A stretch of DNA of 38,071 nucleotides. Source: CAZSVE01 sp964610175. GTDB lineage: Bacteria > Pseudomonadota > Gammaproteobacteria > HK1. The DNA lies in contig CAZSVE010000023.1 in assembly GCA_964610175.1 (NCBI GenBank), positions 1 to 38,071 of the forward strand, read 5' to 3'. A program made the position numbers and the translations under genes. Below are positions 22,920 to 31,862 of this stretch, piece by piece (the first letter of the stretch is position 1; each line of letters starts with the position of its first letter). Below the pieces are notes generated by a model. That model had not been told where the DNA came from. It searched no databases and worked only from the letters and a program-made list of their open reading frames with translations.

Positions 22920-25544
22920 TTACGAGATGATTCCAATTGGCCAGAGGAGGGTAATTGCAGCCTCGCCTTGGTTTTCCTGGTGTTTTTCGTAGTGCAATTT
23001 GCCCAAGGACCCGCCTGCTCCCAGGGTGAGTTGCCGGGCGACGGCGAGGCCCACGCGGCCGCGGGTCATGGGGGAGGCTCCCGGATTACCCATGGCCGAG
23101 CCGAAATTCTTACCAAGCGCGGAAATCACTTCGCCATAGGCCCCATTGCGAATTGTCAATCTCAATTGTTGGTTCGTGTCGCCATGCAGCTCGACCGCGA
23201 TATGCACCCAGTCCAGGCCATGCCGAAAGGCGTTGTGCAACAGGACCCGGAGCACGCGCTTGAAAGCCAAGGTTCGTGGGAGCTTGATCTTGCGTTTGGC
23301 CAAATTCTCCGGCAATTGTACGTCAATACTGGTGTACTCGTATAGGGTGCGCCATCCCAGCGTGGCATTTTCGATCAGGTTGCCCAGGGAAGTGACGGTG
23401 TCCTTGTCATCACTTTTCCCTTCCTGGATGCCTCTATCCCAAGCGACCCGAAAGATATCCAGAGTATCCTGACCCAGGGTGTTGAGGCCCTCGAGATAAT
23501 GGCGGGCCTCGATGAGGAATTCCATCGATTCCTCTTGTTTTGTCTCTCGCTGTATCTCGTCCAACAACATCAAGGCCGCGTGGGAATCGTTCTTCACCTC
23601 GTGCATCACCGCCGCGGTAAAGGCACTGCGTGCACGGGTCTCGCGCAGGGCGGCGGCCAGCAGGGGCAGGAGTTCCTGGGCGGTGTATTCCATGAGTCTG
23701 CTGTGAAGCGCGGTGAAGTAATGGGCATGGGGGGAATGGACCACCATGACGGCGCGTATCGTGCCTTCTGCCTGCATGGGGATCGCCAGCCAGCTGCCGA
23801 TGGCCTTGCTGGTTTCGCTGCCGGCGTGGTCGTAGGAGACATCGGCCTTTTTCGACCAAGCCTGGAAATCCTGGATCATCACCGCCTCCCAGGGTTCTTC
23901 CCCCGTCACGATGGAAGTGGGAGGGCCCGGTATTTGACTACCTTGTCGATAGGTTTCGTAGGTCTCTCCCCAACCGGCTACCACCTGCCAGTGGGTGTCG
24001 TCGTTGATGAGCGCTAGGTACCAAGCCGAGGTGGGAGCGCCCTTTTCATCCTGTTTCGGCCAGGGAGTGCTGCCCCGCACCCCGCTGGTTTCTCCTTTAT
24101 TCCAGGTCTCGGCGAGAGACGCGCACACCCGAGAGATCCCCTCATAGGTCATCTCCGGGGAGTCTACCGTTGCTGCAAAGGTACCGATAAGGGCCTCGGA
24201 AATGGATTGGCGCCAATTGACAATGCGTTGATTTTCGTCGTCCCGCAGCCAGGCGGCGATGCGCTTCCCGATATCCTCGATGAGACCGCGCATTAACGGC
24301 CATTGATTTTCACTAAAGGCCCCCGCCTCATCGCTGGCCATGCGCTTGGCGATCTCGACGACCTCTTTGTCGAATTCTTGTAATTCCTGGACATGGTCCA
24401 GGCGCCGGTCCAAGGCAAGCAGCGCGGTGATCCGTTCGTCCTCCGCACGCACCGGAAACAGTACCCGATAGGTACCCTTTCGTCCGTATCGGATGCGGGC
24501 AATGCCATCACAAATACTCGAATCTGCCCGTTCACCCGTGAATCTTGGCATAGGGGCGCCTTTGGATCGCAAAGCCGCCTCGATATCGGGAACACATCTT
24601 GGTTCGAATCCGCCACGGAGCCAGGTACCCGTATCCGGCTCGATACCACCACCACTCTGGAATTTGGGTACCACCAGGGGGGCACGTTGCTGTTCCAGGG
24701 TTTTCGTATGGGGTAGCGGGGCGATCTTGTACACCCGAAAGCGGCTGATGGCGTAGCGCTGCGCCAACAATCTCGCCACCGCCCGCAGCCAGTCATCCAA
24801 TTGCGGATTTTTCTCTTCCAGGTTGAGAAACTCGTGATCATGGGGACGCTCATCCTCGCCGGCCCAATCCCGCTCCAGCCCGTAGGAGTTACCATTGATG
24901 AGATATAATCTGGATTCGAGGAATTGCTTCTTTTTCCTATCCCAATCCGTGCGTTTGGCAACGTCGTGTCGTGGTCGATTTCGATCATTGATCTCCAGCT
25001 GAAGCCACCTTGCGATGAGATACTGCTCAGAGGTAATCGGTTCCTGTTGCGCTTTCTGGTTGCTCCACAGAACACCGAGATTCTGATCCAGGATATCCAC
25101 CGCCGATGAGGCCCTACGGACCATTTCCGCCAGTTCTTTTTCGTCGAATGCCTGGTTATCGGGATGACCCGCGTCCAGTGCCGTAGATCGATTGGGCAGT
25201 CGAATCTCTTCCTCGAACCGTTCCGGATCGAATGGCTTTAGTTTCGCTCCAGCCAGACCATGTTCCGCGATGAACTCCCTGCGCCTATCATCCAGGGCGC
25301 CGGACAGCAACAGGGTATGCTCGGTCAAGCGATACTTCCGGAGTAGTTCGGCATATTTTTGGCGGGACCGCCCCGGTAATTGCCAATCCAACAGCACTAC
25401 ATCGGGGGAGTGTCCTTCGAGCCAATGGGCAATCTCATCCGGCTCTTCACCAGCATATACCTCCCAGCCTTGGTCTTCCCCGGCCCAGGTAATGGTCTCG
25501 CGAAATGCGACACTGTCGTCGATGACCAGTAGTGTTTTCGACAT
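22920..25544 (-). CDS. Hybrid sensor: receiver, GAF-like region, histidine kinase
   Basis: An 874-residue cytoplasmic signalling protein with no membrane segment. Residues 1-120 are a receiver (KTLLVIDDSVAFRE, phospho-acceptor in VVLLDWQLPGRSR, LLLSG, KLKPF). The long middle holds regions resembling GAF sensor domains (YRVLFPVRAEDERITALLAL; GSWLAIPMQAEGTIRAVMVV). The kinase follows: histidine in AAVMHEVKNDSHAALML near residue 645, N-box VLLHNAFRHG near 770, and G-box GRVGLAVARQLTLGAGGSLG near 830. The H-box (MHEVKND) departs from the common HELRTP form. The start is 6 bases after the stop of the upstream kinase gene, so the two are translated together. Confidence 0.82.
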   Translation of the reverse strand: MSKTLLVIDDSVAFRETITWAGEDQGWEVYAGEEPDEIAHWLEGHSPDVVLLDWQLPGRSRQKYAELLRKYRLTEHTLLLSGALDDRRREFIAEHGLAGAKLKPFDPERFEEEIRLPNRSTALDAGHPDNQAFDEKELAEMVRRASSAVDILDQNLGVLWSNQKAQQEPITSEQYLIARWLQLEINDRNRPRHDVAKRTDWDRKKKQFLESRLYLINGNSYGLERDWAGEDERPHDHEFLNLEEKNPQLDDWLRAVARLLAQRYAISRFRVYKIAPLPHTKTLEQQRAPLVVPKFQSGGGIEPDTGTWLRGGFEPRCVPDIEAALRSKGAPMPRFTGERADSSICDGIARIRYGRKGTYRVLFPVRAEDERITALLALDRRLDHVQELQEFDKEVVEIAKRMASDEAGAFSENQWPLMRGLIEDIGKRIAAWLRDDENQRIVNWRQSISEALIGTFAATVDSPEMTYEGISRVCASLAETWNKGETSGVRGSTPWPKQDEKGAPTSAWYLALINDDTHWQVVAGWGETYETYRQGSQIPGPPTSIVTGEEPWEAVMIQDFQAWSKKADVSYDHAGSETSKAIGSWLAIPMQAEGTIRAVMVVHSPHAHYFTALHSRLMEYTAQELLPLLAAALRETRARSAFTAAVMHEVKNDSHAALMLLDEIQRETKQEESMEFLIEARHYLEGLNTLGQDTLDIFRVAWDRGIQEGKSDDKDTVTSLGNLIENATLGWRTLYEYTSIDVQLPENLAKRKIKLPRTLAFKRVLRVLLHNAFRHGLDWVHIAVELHGDTNQQLRLTIRNGAYGEVISALGKNFGSAMGNPGASPMTRGRVGLAVARQLTLGAGGSLGKLHYEKHQENQGEAAITLLWPIGIIS

Positions 25545-25550
25545 GATTGC

Positions 25551-27974
25551 CTATCCCAGGTGAATGGGGAAACGCAGGCGAAAGCAGGCTCCGATGCCCC
25601 GCCAGTTCTCGTGTAGATCCAGTTTGCCACCGGCCTCCTCCACCAGTTGGCGCGACAGCCACAGACCAATACCGTGACGCCGATCCGGATCGGTGGCTTG
25701 AGAGAATCCCGGTTGCCAGAGTCGTTCCAGGGCGCCTCGATCCAGGCCGGGGCCATTGTCGCGCACATCGATCAGTAACATGGGTCGCCCCTTTGCTATT
25801 TCTTCCATGTCGAACAGCAATTCGACCCGACGGTTCTCCTGGCGGTAATGGTGCTTGGTGGCGTTGAGCAACAGGTTGACCACGGGCAGGACCAGGGCGG
25901 CATGGGGTAGGGGCAGGGCCAAGGGCGGTGGATCGATCATATGCAACGTGACCTCGGCCTCTCGGCACTCGGCGTTGACGATGCGTTGGATGGTTTTGGC
26001 CGCATCGACCAGAGAGACCTCGCGATGACGCAGGGCCTGTTCCCGCAGTTGTCGTTGCGAGAACTCCAGCAGTCGAGCATTGCTTTTGGTAAGTTTTTCC
26101 ACCTTGTCTACAAGGTATTTCCGATCTTTCTCCGTCAACTTTTGACCCGATTGTAATTTTTTGATCCAGCGGTCCAGGCTGCGCAACAGATTCCTGAATT
26201 CATCCTGGGGATGAATGACCTCGTGGCTCAGTGCCTGATGGGCCAAGCCCAATTGCACGAAACTGGAGACATGGCGCGCCCAACTTCGCCAGCCTTGTGC
26301 ATCCAGCGCCGTGGCCAGGGCCCCATGCCAAAGGGGAAGCTCGGTCTCGATATCTCTGTCGCCATCATACCCGACGCCGAAGATCCAATGGATGGTACCC
26401 AACTCCAGTATTTGCCAATGGGAGTGACCATTCCGAGCGATGCGCAACAATTCGTTTCCGCCCTCCTTGGGGAGGGTTTTCAGGTTGGAGATTCGCCCTT
26501 CGATGAGCAAGGGTAGATCGGTTTTTCTCAATACCTCTGGATATTCATCCCAGGCAAACGGCATGGTGCCCGCCACGATGAGGTCCTGTATCTCGATTTG
26601 CCTCTTTGCCTTGATCAATACGGTGAAATGGATACCCGGTTGTCGGGCCATGATCTCCAGTGTCTCTTGGAGGGTCGGAGACACCTTGGTTTCAGGTGAA
26701 TATTGTGTGGATTCAAGGGTATCGGTAGTAGATTTTGCCTCCTCCCATACCTCCTCGCCGGCGAGGAGTCCTTGCAAGGTGGAATGACTGAGGGGACGCT
26801 GCACGAAACCGATGACACCCTTGGCGCACAACTCCACCTTGGCATCACCCGTGGGTACTCGTTCATCATTTGCCGTGATCAAGGCAAAGCACGCCGCATG
26901 TTCGCCCCCGAGCCGCGCATGTACCCTGCCGATCAGGGTTTGCCCCAGGTCCCTGCCGGGCAGGTTATTGTCGATGAGGACGAGATCGACGTTACCCTTG
27001 CGCAAGGCGGCAGTCACCTCGGTAACCGCGCTGGAAAAATCATTGCGGCGAACTTGAATGGTCTGGATCTCCGATCCCATGGAGTTCAGCAATTCCGATT
27101 GCGCGGCCAGGGTGCGAGGATCGTCATCCACCAGTAGCAGATGCCTGCCCGCGTATGGCGCGTCGTTCGGCGTGAATTGGTGGGCTTCGGATGCCTCTTC
27201 TGTTTTCGTTTCCCCAAAAAAGCGCCAAAAGCGCCAGCGTGCCAGATTGTCTCTGTGTTTGATGGTCTTATCGGCCGCTCCATCCCGGCGGTAGATGAGA
27301 CCTGTCACGCTGACCACGGGGTCCCTGGGCGGAAACCGGATTTCCAGGACCAGGGCCTGGATGGGATCACCTATCTCCAGGGATAACCGCCCTTCCTTAT
27401 TGTTCGATGGCCATTTTTCCAAGTCACCATTATTCCAAGGCACCTCTTCATTGGGCAAAAAGGCCTGAATATCGGGCTGGATACGTTCGCAGGGCGAGAT
27501 GACCCCTGAATCGTCGATTTGGATCGGTGACCCCACATCCAATTGCACCAGGTAACCGATATGTTCCCTGCCACTATGTTCCCTGCTCATTATCGACACG
27601 GTACGAGTGACGGTTCCGGTAATGACATCGTCTTGTTTCAGCGATAGGTTTTCCCAGGGATTCGCTTCTCCCCAACGTTCATGGACATACCAGAGCGGTC
27701 GCCCTTCCTCATGGCGCAGACGCCGCACGAATACCGCATCGAGGAAATTGCCCCGCTGGTATTTTGGGATATCCGCCAAGGGTCGAGAATCCTTCCAGGC
27801 CAGGCTTTCGGCCTGGTAGAGTCGCCCATCGGCGATCGAATTGGCTTCGCTATCCAAAAGCTCCAGATCACAATTTTGTAAGCGTACCTTCTTGATAAGG
27901 GCACGCGGAGTCTGCCCGATGAATTCGGTTTGTTGATCGGCGGGAGAGGAAGGGGATGGGCTGCTATCAGTCAT
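25551..27974 (-). CDS. Receiver-histidine kinase with unusual N-terminal domain
   Basis: An 807-residue protein, first gene of the phosphorelay operon. Residues 1-230 form a mostly beta domain I do not recognise (IGYLVQLDVGSPIQIDDS and LEIGDPIQALVLEIRF look like OB or beta-barrel strands). A receiver follows (HLLLVDDDPRTLAAQSELL, phospho-acceptor in LVLIDNNLPGRD near 333). The kinase has its histidine in HQALSHEVIHPQDEF near 586, N-box VVNLLLNATKHH near 700, DVRDNGPGLD, and G-box HGIGLWLSRQLVEEAGGKL. I start at MTDSSPSPSSP; the frame is open back to 28202, but the extension looks non-coding. No ribosome binding site is obvious there. No membrane segment, so it senses inside the cell. Confidence 0.78.
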   Translation of the reverse strand: MTDSSPSPSSPADQQTEFIGQTPRALIKKVRLQNCDLELLDSEANSIADGRLYQAESLAWKDSRPLADIPKYQRGNFLDAVFVRRLRHEEGRPLWYVHERWGEANPWENLSLKQDDVITGTVTRTVSIMSREHSGREHIGYLVQLDVGSPIQIDDSGVISPCERIQPDIQAFLPNEEVPWNNGDLEKWPSNNKEGRLSLEIGDPIQALVLEIRFPPRDPVVSVTGLIYRRDGAADKTIKHRDNLARWRFWRFFGETKTEEASEAHQFTPNDAPYAGRHLLLVDDDPRTLAAQSELLNSMGSEIQTIQVRRNDFSSAVTEVTAALRKGNVDLVLIDNNLPGRDLGQTLIGRVHARLGGEHAACFALITANDERVPTGDAKVELCAKGVIGFVQRPLSHSTLQGLLAGEEVWEEAKSTTDTLESTQYSPETKVSPTLQETLEIMARQPGIHFTVLIKAKRQIEIQDLIVAGTMPFAWDEYPEVLRKTDLPLLIEGRISNLKTLPKEGGNELLRIARNGHSHWQILELGTIHWIFGVGYDGDRDIETELPLWHGALATALDAQGWRSWARHVSSFVQLGLAHQALSHEVIHPQDEFRNLLRSLDRWIKKLQSGQKLTEKDRKYLVDKVEKLTKSNARLLEFSQRQLREQALRHREVSLVDAAKTIQRIVNAECREAEVTLHMIDPPPLALPLPHAALVLPVVNLLLNATKHHYRQENRRVELLFDMEEIAKGRPMLLIDVRDNGPGLDRGALERLWQPGFSQATDPDRRHGIGLWLSRQLVEEAGGKLDLHENWRGIGACFRLRFPIHLG

Positions 27975-28397
27975 GACATGTGTTGTGAGGGATACATGCA
28001 GATCAGCGATACTACAACATGCAGTTATTCCCTGTATAGGTCGAGTCGATTGATTGAGGTGTTGACCCAAGATAGTAATGTCCCCTTTTCCAAGCCTCGG
28101 CATTGGCTCATGGTAGAGGGATAGCCTTCGCTCCACCAGCGTCGAGGAGCTTTCTTCGCTGCGCTCAGGACTCTTCCTTGACCCCGTTTTCGCTTCGGCC
28201 AAGAAGTCACCATGGTCAATGCCGAACTATCCGATAATGTAAATGTTTTTTCTGCTTAACACCTGGAAAATGGACATTTCTATTTTGGACTAACAAGATT
28301 GCATCGAACGTGGTTCTCGCATGACAATACCGGGATGAGGAAAGAAGAATACCGTGATGTGGATAAACTGTTTGGGTATCACAGCGTACAAATAGAA
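27975..28397. other. Divergent gap between the kinase operon and the PIN gene
   Basis: About 420 bases. The minus strand is open in the kinase frame as far as 28202 but has simple, arginine- and serine-rich sequence. No copy of repeats A, B or C is seen, nor an RNA gene. The promoters of both neighbours should be here; none is convincing. Confidence 0.4.
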
Positions 28398-28883
28398 ATG
28401 AACCCAAGCGTCTACATCGAAACATCGGTGATCGGCTACCCGACACCCTGGCCGCGTGAGGATCCGACGGTTGCGGGTCATCAAAATACAACAAAACTGT
28501 GTTGGTCGATTGCAAGAGATCGATTCGAATTGTTTGTTTCTCGACTCGTTGTCCGTGAATGCTCGGACGGTGACCCGAACGCAGTAAAGGATCGCATCAA
28601 GAGTATCGACGGCATTCCGGTCCTTCTCATTACACCGGACGCGGAATCTTTGGCGAATGCTCTCATTCAAGGCCGTGCCGTCCCCGAAAGCGAGCCAAAC
28701 GATGTGCTGCATATTGCCCTGGCTACTACTCATGGCGTGCGATACCTCGTGTCGTGGAACTTTCGGCACATCGTGAATGCATCGCTACGATCCCTGATCG
28801 AGCGCATCTACCACAATGCAGGATACAAATCGCGCCTCCTCTACACGCCCGAGGAATTACTGGAGGTTACTGATGATCGATGA
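28398..28883 (+). CDS. PIN-domain protein, VapC-like toxin candidate
   Basis: A 161-residue PIN-domain protein of the group usually annotated as VapC-type toxins, RNases that cleave tRNA or other RNA. It begins MNPSVYIETSVIGYPT, a common N-terminus in this group with Glu in place of the usual first Asp. It continues with FELFVSRLVVREC (second acidic position), PNDVLHIALATTHGVRYLVS (third acidic cluster) and WNFRHIVNA, and ends TPEELLE. The frame is open upstream to 28299, but homologous proteins begin at this ATG. There is no clear ribosome binding site. The stop overlaps the start of the next gene by 11 bases, so the pair is coupled. Confidence 0.8.
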   Translation: MNPSVYIETSVIGYPTPWPREDPTVAGHQNTTKLCWSIARDRFELFVSRLVVRECSDGDPNAVKDRIKSIDGIPVLLITPDAESLANALIQGRAVPESEPNDVLHIALATTHGVRYLVSWNFRHIVNASLRSLIERIYHNAGYKSRLLYTPEELLEVTDDR

Positions 28884-29079
28884 CCCCATCGTGAATGAAA
28901 TACGTCAAGTCCGCCGCGCATACGAGAAACGGTTCGATAATGACCTCCACGCTATATGCGAGGACCTGAGACGGCAGGAGCGGGAGTCGAATCGGGAGTT
29001 TCGAACGCCCCCGAACGATGCAGGCCAAGACAAGGTAGGGCGAAGCGTACAGGGGAAACCGGTTGCATCTCCCCATTAG
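28873..29079 (+). CDS. Small partner of the PIN protein, possible antitoxin
   Basis: A 68-residue charged protein starting MIDDPIVNEIRQVRRAYEKR, with a helical stretch (DNDLHAICEDLRRQERE) and a basic, flexible tail. Small genes with this start often follow PIN genes of this kind, and I infer that it is the antitoxin or a cofactor; no DNA-binding fold is visible. The ATG lies inside the last codons of the PIN gene, with GGAGG six bases upstream (28862-28866), the best binding site in the pair. Bases 29080-29242, up to the end of the convergent protease gene, hold nothing I can support. Confidence 0.7.
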   Translation: MIDDPIVNEIRQVRRAYEKRFDNDLHAICEDLRRQERESNREFRTPPNDAGQDKVGRSVQGKPVASPH

Positions 29080-29242
29080 TTACCCAGGACGGCATGATAG
29101 AGAACATATCCCAGCACCCACAGTGCCCAGCACCCCCAATACGATCACGTGTTCCCAGGAAAAATTCTATAGGGCCATTAGAAACGAAGATTCATGTGGT
29201 ATAGCAATAGGCAAACTCACAAGAGGGAATTTCCCATTTGGT

Positions 29243-30016
29243 TCACTTCCACTCGGTGCGTAGCAGAGATTGGATTCGATGGAATAAGCTGCCGCGCTTG
29301 GAGGGAGAGAGATCGGAATGCGGGATTCCGCGCTCTTCTGTGGGATCTCCGCCCCACAAAGTGGCGGAATGGCCGCTTCTTCTCGCCACCCGAGGGCGGA
29401 TATGCCACGTGCCCACAGGCCGAACGCTGGGATCGATACCCAGCCGCTTCAGTATTTTTACCGCCATCCGGTCGGCTTCTTTCTCCTTTTCCAGATCATC
29501 CCCCTGGCGCAACGATCCCATGCCGGAACGGGAGGGCGCGGATCCACGGCGTTCATCATTCCTAAAGAACATAGAGAAAAGACTATCGACCCAACCTTCT
29601 GGACGTTGCGGGCGCGGTGGACAAAAATGCCCGGTCAGTTGATGGCCGAACTCATGGGCCAGCACCGCGATGAGCTCTTCCTCGGTGGCGGATTCCATGA
29701 TGGTCCCTTCCGTGACGAGGACCTTGCCCGCGCCCAGCGAGAATGCGTTGTAGGAACGATCACGGACCACATAAAAGCGCCAGTTCGCCCGGCGGATACG
29801 TGCCTCCCGTGCAGCCCGGTTGCCGAGCTTCCGGATATACGCAGTTACTTCGTCCGCTCCGCGCAGCGGCCATTTTTCCCGCACCTGCTCCATGGCGCGG
29901 GTGGCCCGCTCCCGCTCGCCGGGGCAGTCCATCCCTGGACGTCTTGCAACGGTCTGTTCTGCAGAACAACCGATGCAAAAAAGCGCAAGAATCAGCGCAA
30001 TGAGTCGGTATTTCAC
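29243..30016 (-). CDS. M48-family metalloprotease lipoprotein
   Basis: A zinc peptidase of the M48 family, predicted to be a lipoprotein. The N-terminus KYRLIALILALFCIGCSAEQ is a signal with a lipobox (C-I-G-C), placing it in the periplasm, tethered to a membrane. The zinc motif is VLAHEFGHQLTGH, with the third ligand in EKEADRMAVKIL. Relatives (BepA/YfgC, LoiP) trim or check outer-membrane proteins. I choose the GTG at 30016, 16 bases after the upstream stop; an ATG at 30064 would put 16 polar residues before the signal and overlap the upstream gene. The last gene of the seven-gene minus-strand run. The C-terminal 60 residues are not recognised. Confidence 0.8.
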   Translation of the reverse strand: MKYRLIALILALFCIGCSAEQTVARRPGMDCPGERERATRAMEQVREKWPLRGADEVTAYIRKLGNRAAREARIRRANWRFYVVRDRSYNAFSLGAGKVLVTEGTIMESATEEELIAVLAHEFGHQLTGHFCPPRPQRPEGWVDSLFSMFFRNDERRGSAPSRSGMGSLRQGDDLEKEKEADRMAVKILKRLGIDPSVRPVGTWHIRPRVARRSGHSATLWGGDPTEERGIPHSDLSPSKRGSLFHRIQSLLRTEWK

Positions 30017-30032
30017 GGTGTTTCTGTCAACG

Positions 30033-30671
30033 CTATCCGACGATGAAGAACGAGCGCTGGACATCTTTGGAGGTTCCTGCGGTTACCTCGTGCTCAACCA
30101 CATACGTCCCCGACTCCGCATTGGAGGGGATGGGAATATCCGAGGTTATCGACCAACTACCACTTCCCCGAACACGCGATTGTGTGTCGGTGAACAATGT
30201 TTTTCCGTCTTTTTTTAACCGATAAACTTCGGTGACGGAAACGTTATCCGTACCTTTGGGGGTAGCAACGGAATAGCTCATATTATTGGTAATGGTACTT
30301 CCGCCTTTGATTCTTTCCGGCGCGGATACGGCACTACGGATCCTGGCCGCCGACTGGTTCGATGTTTTAGCCAACCCGTAGAACTCGGGATCCGAACTAC
30401 GATAGAGGGCCTCGTCCTCGGCACGGGAGCGAGTCTGCTTGGCTTGGTACTGGGATATCTTCACCGCGCCCCATCCAGCCAGGGCGCCCGCCGCGCACCC
30501 GGCAATCGCTGCATTTCTGTCGCCGAGCATGGCGCCGATCAGCGCGCCGCCGACGCATCCGGCTACCGCGCCACCCATCTGGTCTTGCTGTTCGGGCGTG
30601 GATACGCATCCGCCAATTAACGTGGTGGCGATGGCGACGGATAGGATTTTCATAGAACTAGATTTCTTCAT
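30033..30671 (-). CDS. Glycine-zipper lipoprotein
   Basis: A 212-residue predicted lipoprotein. The signal ends in the lipobox LIGGC near residue 22, followed by a glycine-zipper stretch (GGAVAGCVGGALIGAMLGDR, then AAIAGCAAGALAGWGAVK), a type that often inserts in or packs against membranes. The rest (about 90-212) is a soluble domain with a beta-rich end (GSWSITSDIPIPSNAESGTY) that I cannot assign. The ATG has GGAG nine bases upstream. It follows the SH3 lipoprotein gene across a 150-base gap filled by a family A repeat, and the M48 gene starts 16 bases after it. An envelope scaffold role is plausible but inferred. Confidence 0.75.
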   Translation of the reverse strand: MKKSSSMKILSVAIATTLIGGCVSTPEQQDQMGGAVAGCVGGALIGAMLGDRNAAIAGCAAGALAGWGAVKISQYQAKQTRSRAEDEALYRSSDPEFYGLAKTSNQSAARIRSAVSAPERIKGGSTITNNMSYSVATPKGTDNVSVTEVYRLKKDGKTLFTDTQSRVRGSGSWSITSDIPIPSNAESGTYVVEHEVTAGTSKDVQRSFFIVG

Positions 30672-30697
30672 ATTGTTTCTCCAGGCAGATATTTTTT

Positions 30698-30806
30698 GTT
30701 TATTTCCTGTTCAGCTTCGCAAATGAGTTGGGTTTTACAAAACACCAATGTTGCTTTTCCAATACCAAATCATGCCTTGCCGGTTCGAGGCAAAGCTTTG
30801 CTAGGG
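30698..30806 (+). repeat. Family A repeat inside the lipoprotein operon
   Basis: gtttatttcctgttcagctt through gaggcaaagctttgctaggg. It fills the gap between the genes at 30033 and 30824, and is antisense to their transcription. It is somewhat more AT-rich than the other copies. Confidence 0.8.
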
Positions 30807-30823
30807 GTGCGGCAAGATTATTC

Positions 30824-31825
30824 CTATACGGATCCCAATCGAACCGTAACTGTACGCTGAATTTCCTCGATTCTCCTCCGATAATCGTGCCCTTTCTCTT
30901 CAAAACTTGTTCTCCTGCCTTTGCCGGTTTCACTCAATTTTTCAATCTCGAAAATCTTCGATGTCCTACCCACCTCGGCGGCCATGCCGGAATCCCTGTG
31001 CGCAATGAGTTCGATGTATATATAGGTGCTTCTGCCATCGAACCAAGCGACTGGCTGCCACGCGCTGTCCTCGTGACCCGGTAGGACATAGATTTGTTCA
31101 CCTTTGAACAGCCCACCGATAAGGGTACCGGATTTGCTCGGCGCGGAGCGTACATTAGCCCTTTTCAGGACGATATATCGCTCATATTTCTGTTTTCCTG
31201 GTATTTTCCCAGGCAACAAACCGAACCCCGCATAGAGAGTGGACTTGAAGTCACGGGCGCGTTCTCTGGCGCCTTCGATGATCGAATCGATGAGACGGAA
31301 ATCCTGTTCTATCCTGATGTCCACATCCTCCTTGCGCATCAGCGCCGTACCCCGGTCCACGTTTTCGACCTCAAGATCGGAGAGGATCTCTTCATACTGG
31401 CTCTCGCGACACTGCGCCAGCTCATTCAAGATCTGTCCCACCTGATCGAGTCGATGGTTATCGGCAAGAAAATCACTGCGCATCGATACAATCAACCCTT
31501 CACGTGTCTCGAACTCATTGTAGCGAACTTTGAAATAATCCGTAGCGGCGCCGGATAGCTCCGCCTTTTTCATGGCGGACCTCGCACTTTTATCCCCGGG
31601 AAAGTTCAACAATGCGCCCGAAACCGCTTCATCGATAGCCATCCGGTCAATGGCCTCGGCAAAATTTTCTTTTGCCTCGGCCAGTGTTTCCTGGTAGGGA
31701 TAGCAGGAGATAAGGGGACTGGTTGGTTTCGGAGAAGGCGCACAGGCCGCAAGAAAAAGACTTCCCGCCACGATCACGGTACTAAGTCGTACTGCATTTG
31801 GGGTTACCAATTGTTTCAGAAACAT
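30824..31825 (-). CDS. SH3-domain lipoprotein
   Basis: A 333-residue predicted lipoprotein (lipobox LAAC near residue 28: VAGSLFLAACAPSPKP). The region 40-200 is helical and rich in Glu, Arg and Lys. Residues about 225-280 form a bacterial SH3 domain (VLKRANVRSAPSKSGTLIGG, LFKGEQIYVLPG, WQPVAWFDGRSTYIYIELI), a fold that commonly binds peptidoglycan or peptide. The C-terminal 50 residues are charged and helical. The ATG has AGGAG ten bases upstream. It starts 37 bases after the vWA gene, and both are exported, so they may work together in the envelope. The exact ligand is unknown. Confidence 0.8.
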   Translation of the reverse strand: MFLKQLVTPNAVRLSTVIVAGSLFLAACAPSPKPTSPLISCYPYQETLAEAKENFAEAIDRMAIDEAVSGALLNFPGDKSARSAMKKAELSGAATDYFKVRYNEFETREGLIVSMRSDFLADNHRLDQVGQILNELAQCRESQYEEILSDLEVENVDRGTALMRKEDVDIRIEQDFRLIDSIIEGARERARDFKSTLYAGFGLLPGKIPGKQKYERYIVLKRANVRSAPSKSGTLIGGLFKGEQIYVLPGHEDSAWQPVAWFDGRSTYIYIELIAHRDSGMAAEVGRTSKIFEIEKLSETGKGRRTSFEEKGHDYRRRIEEIQRTVTVRLGSV

Positions 31826-31862
31826 GGTATTTCATCTCCTATCGAGGTCGTCTGGATATCCG

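Noticed and set aside
27975..28202. 76-residue N-terminal extension of the first histidine kinase
   Set aside because: The sequence is low in complexity and overlaps the probable promoter region; the later ATG gives a sensible start, though neither has a good binding site.
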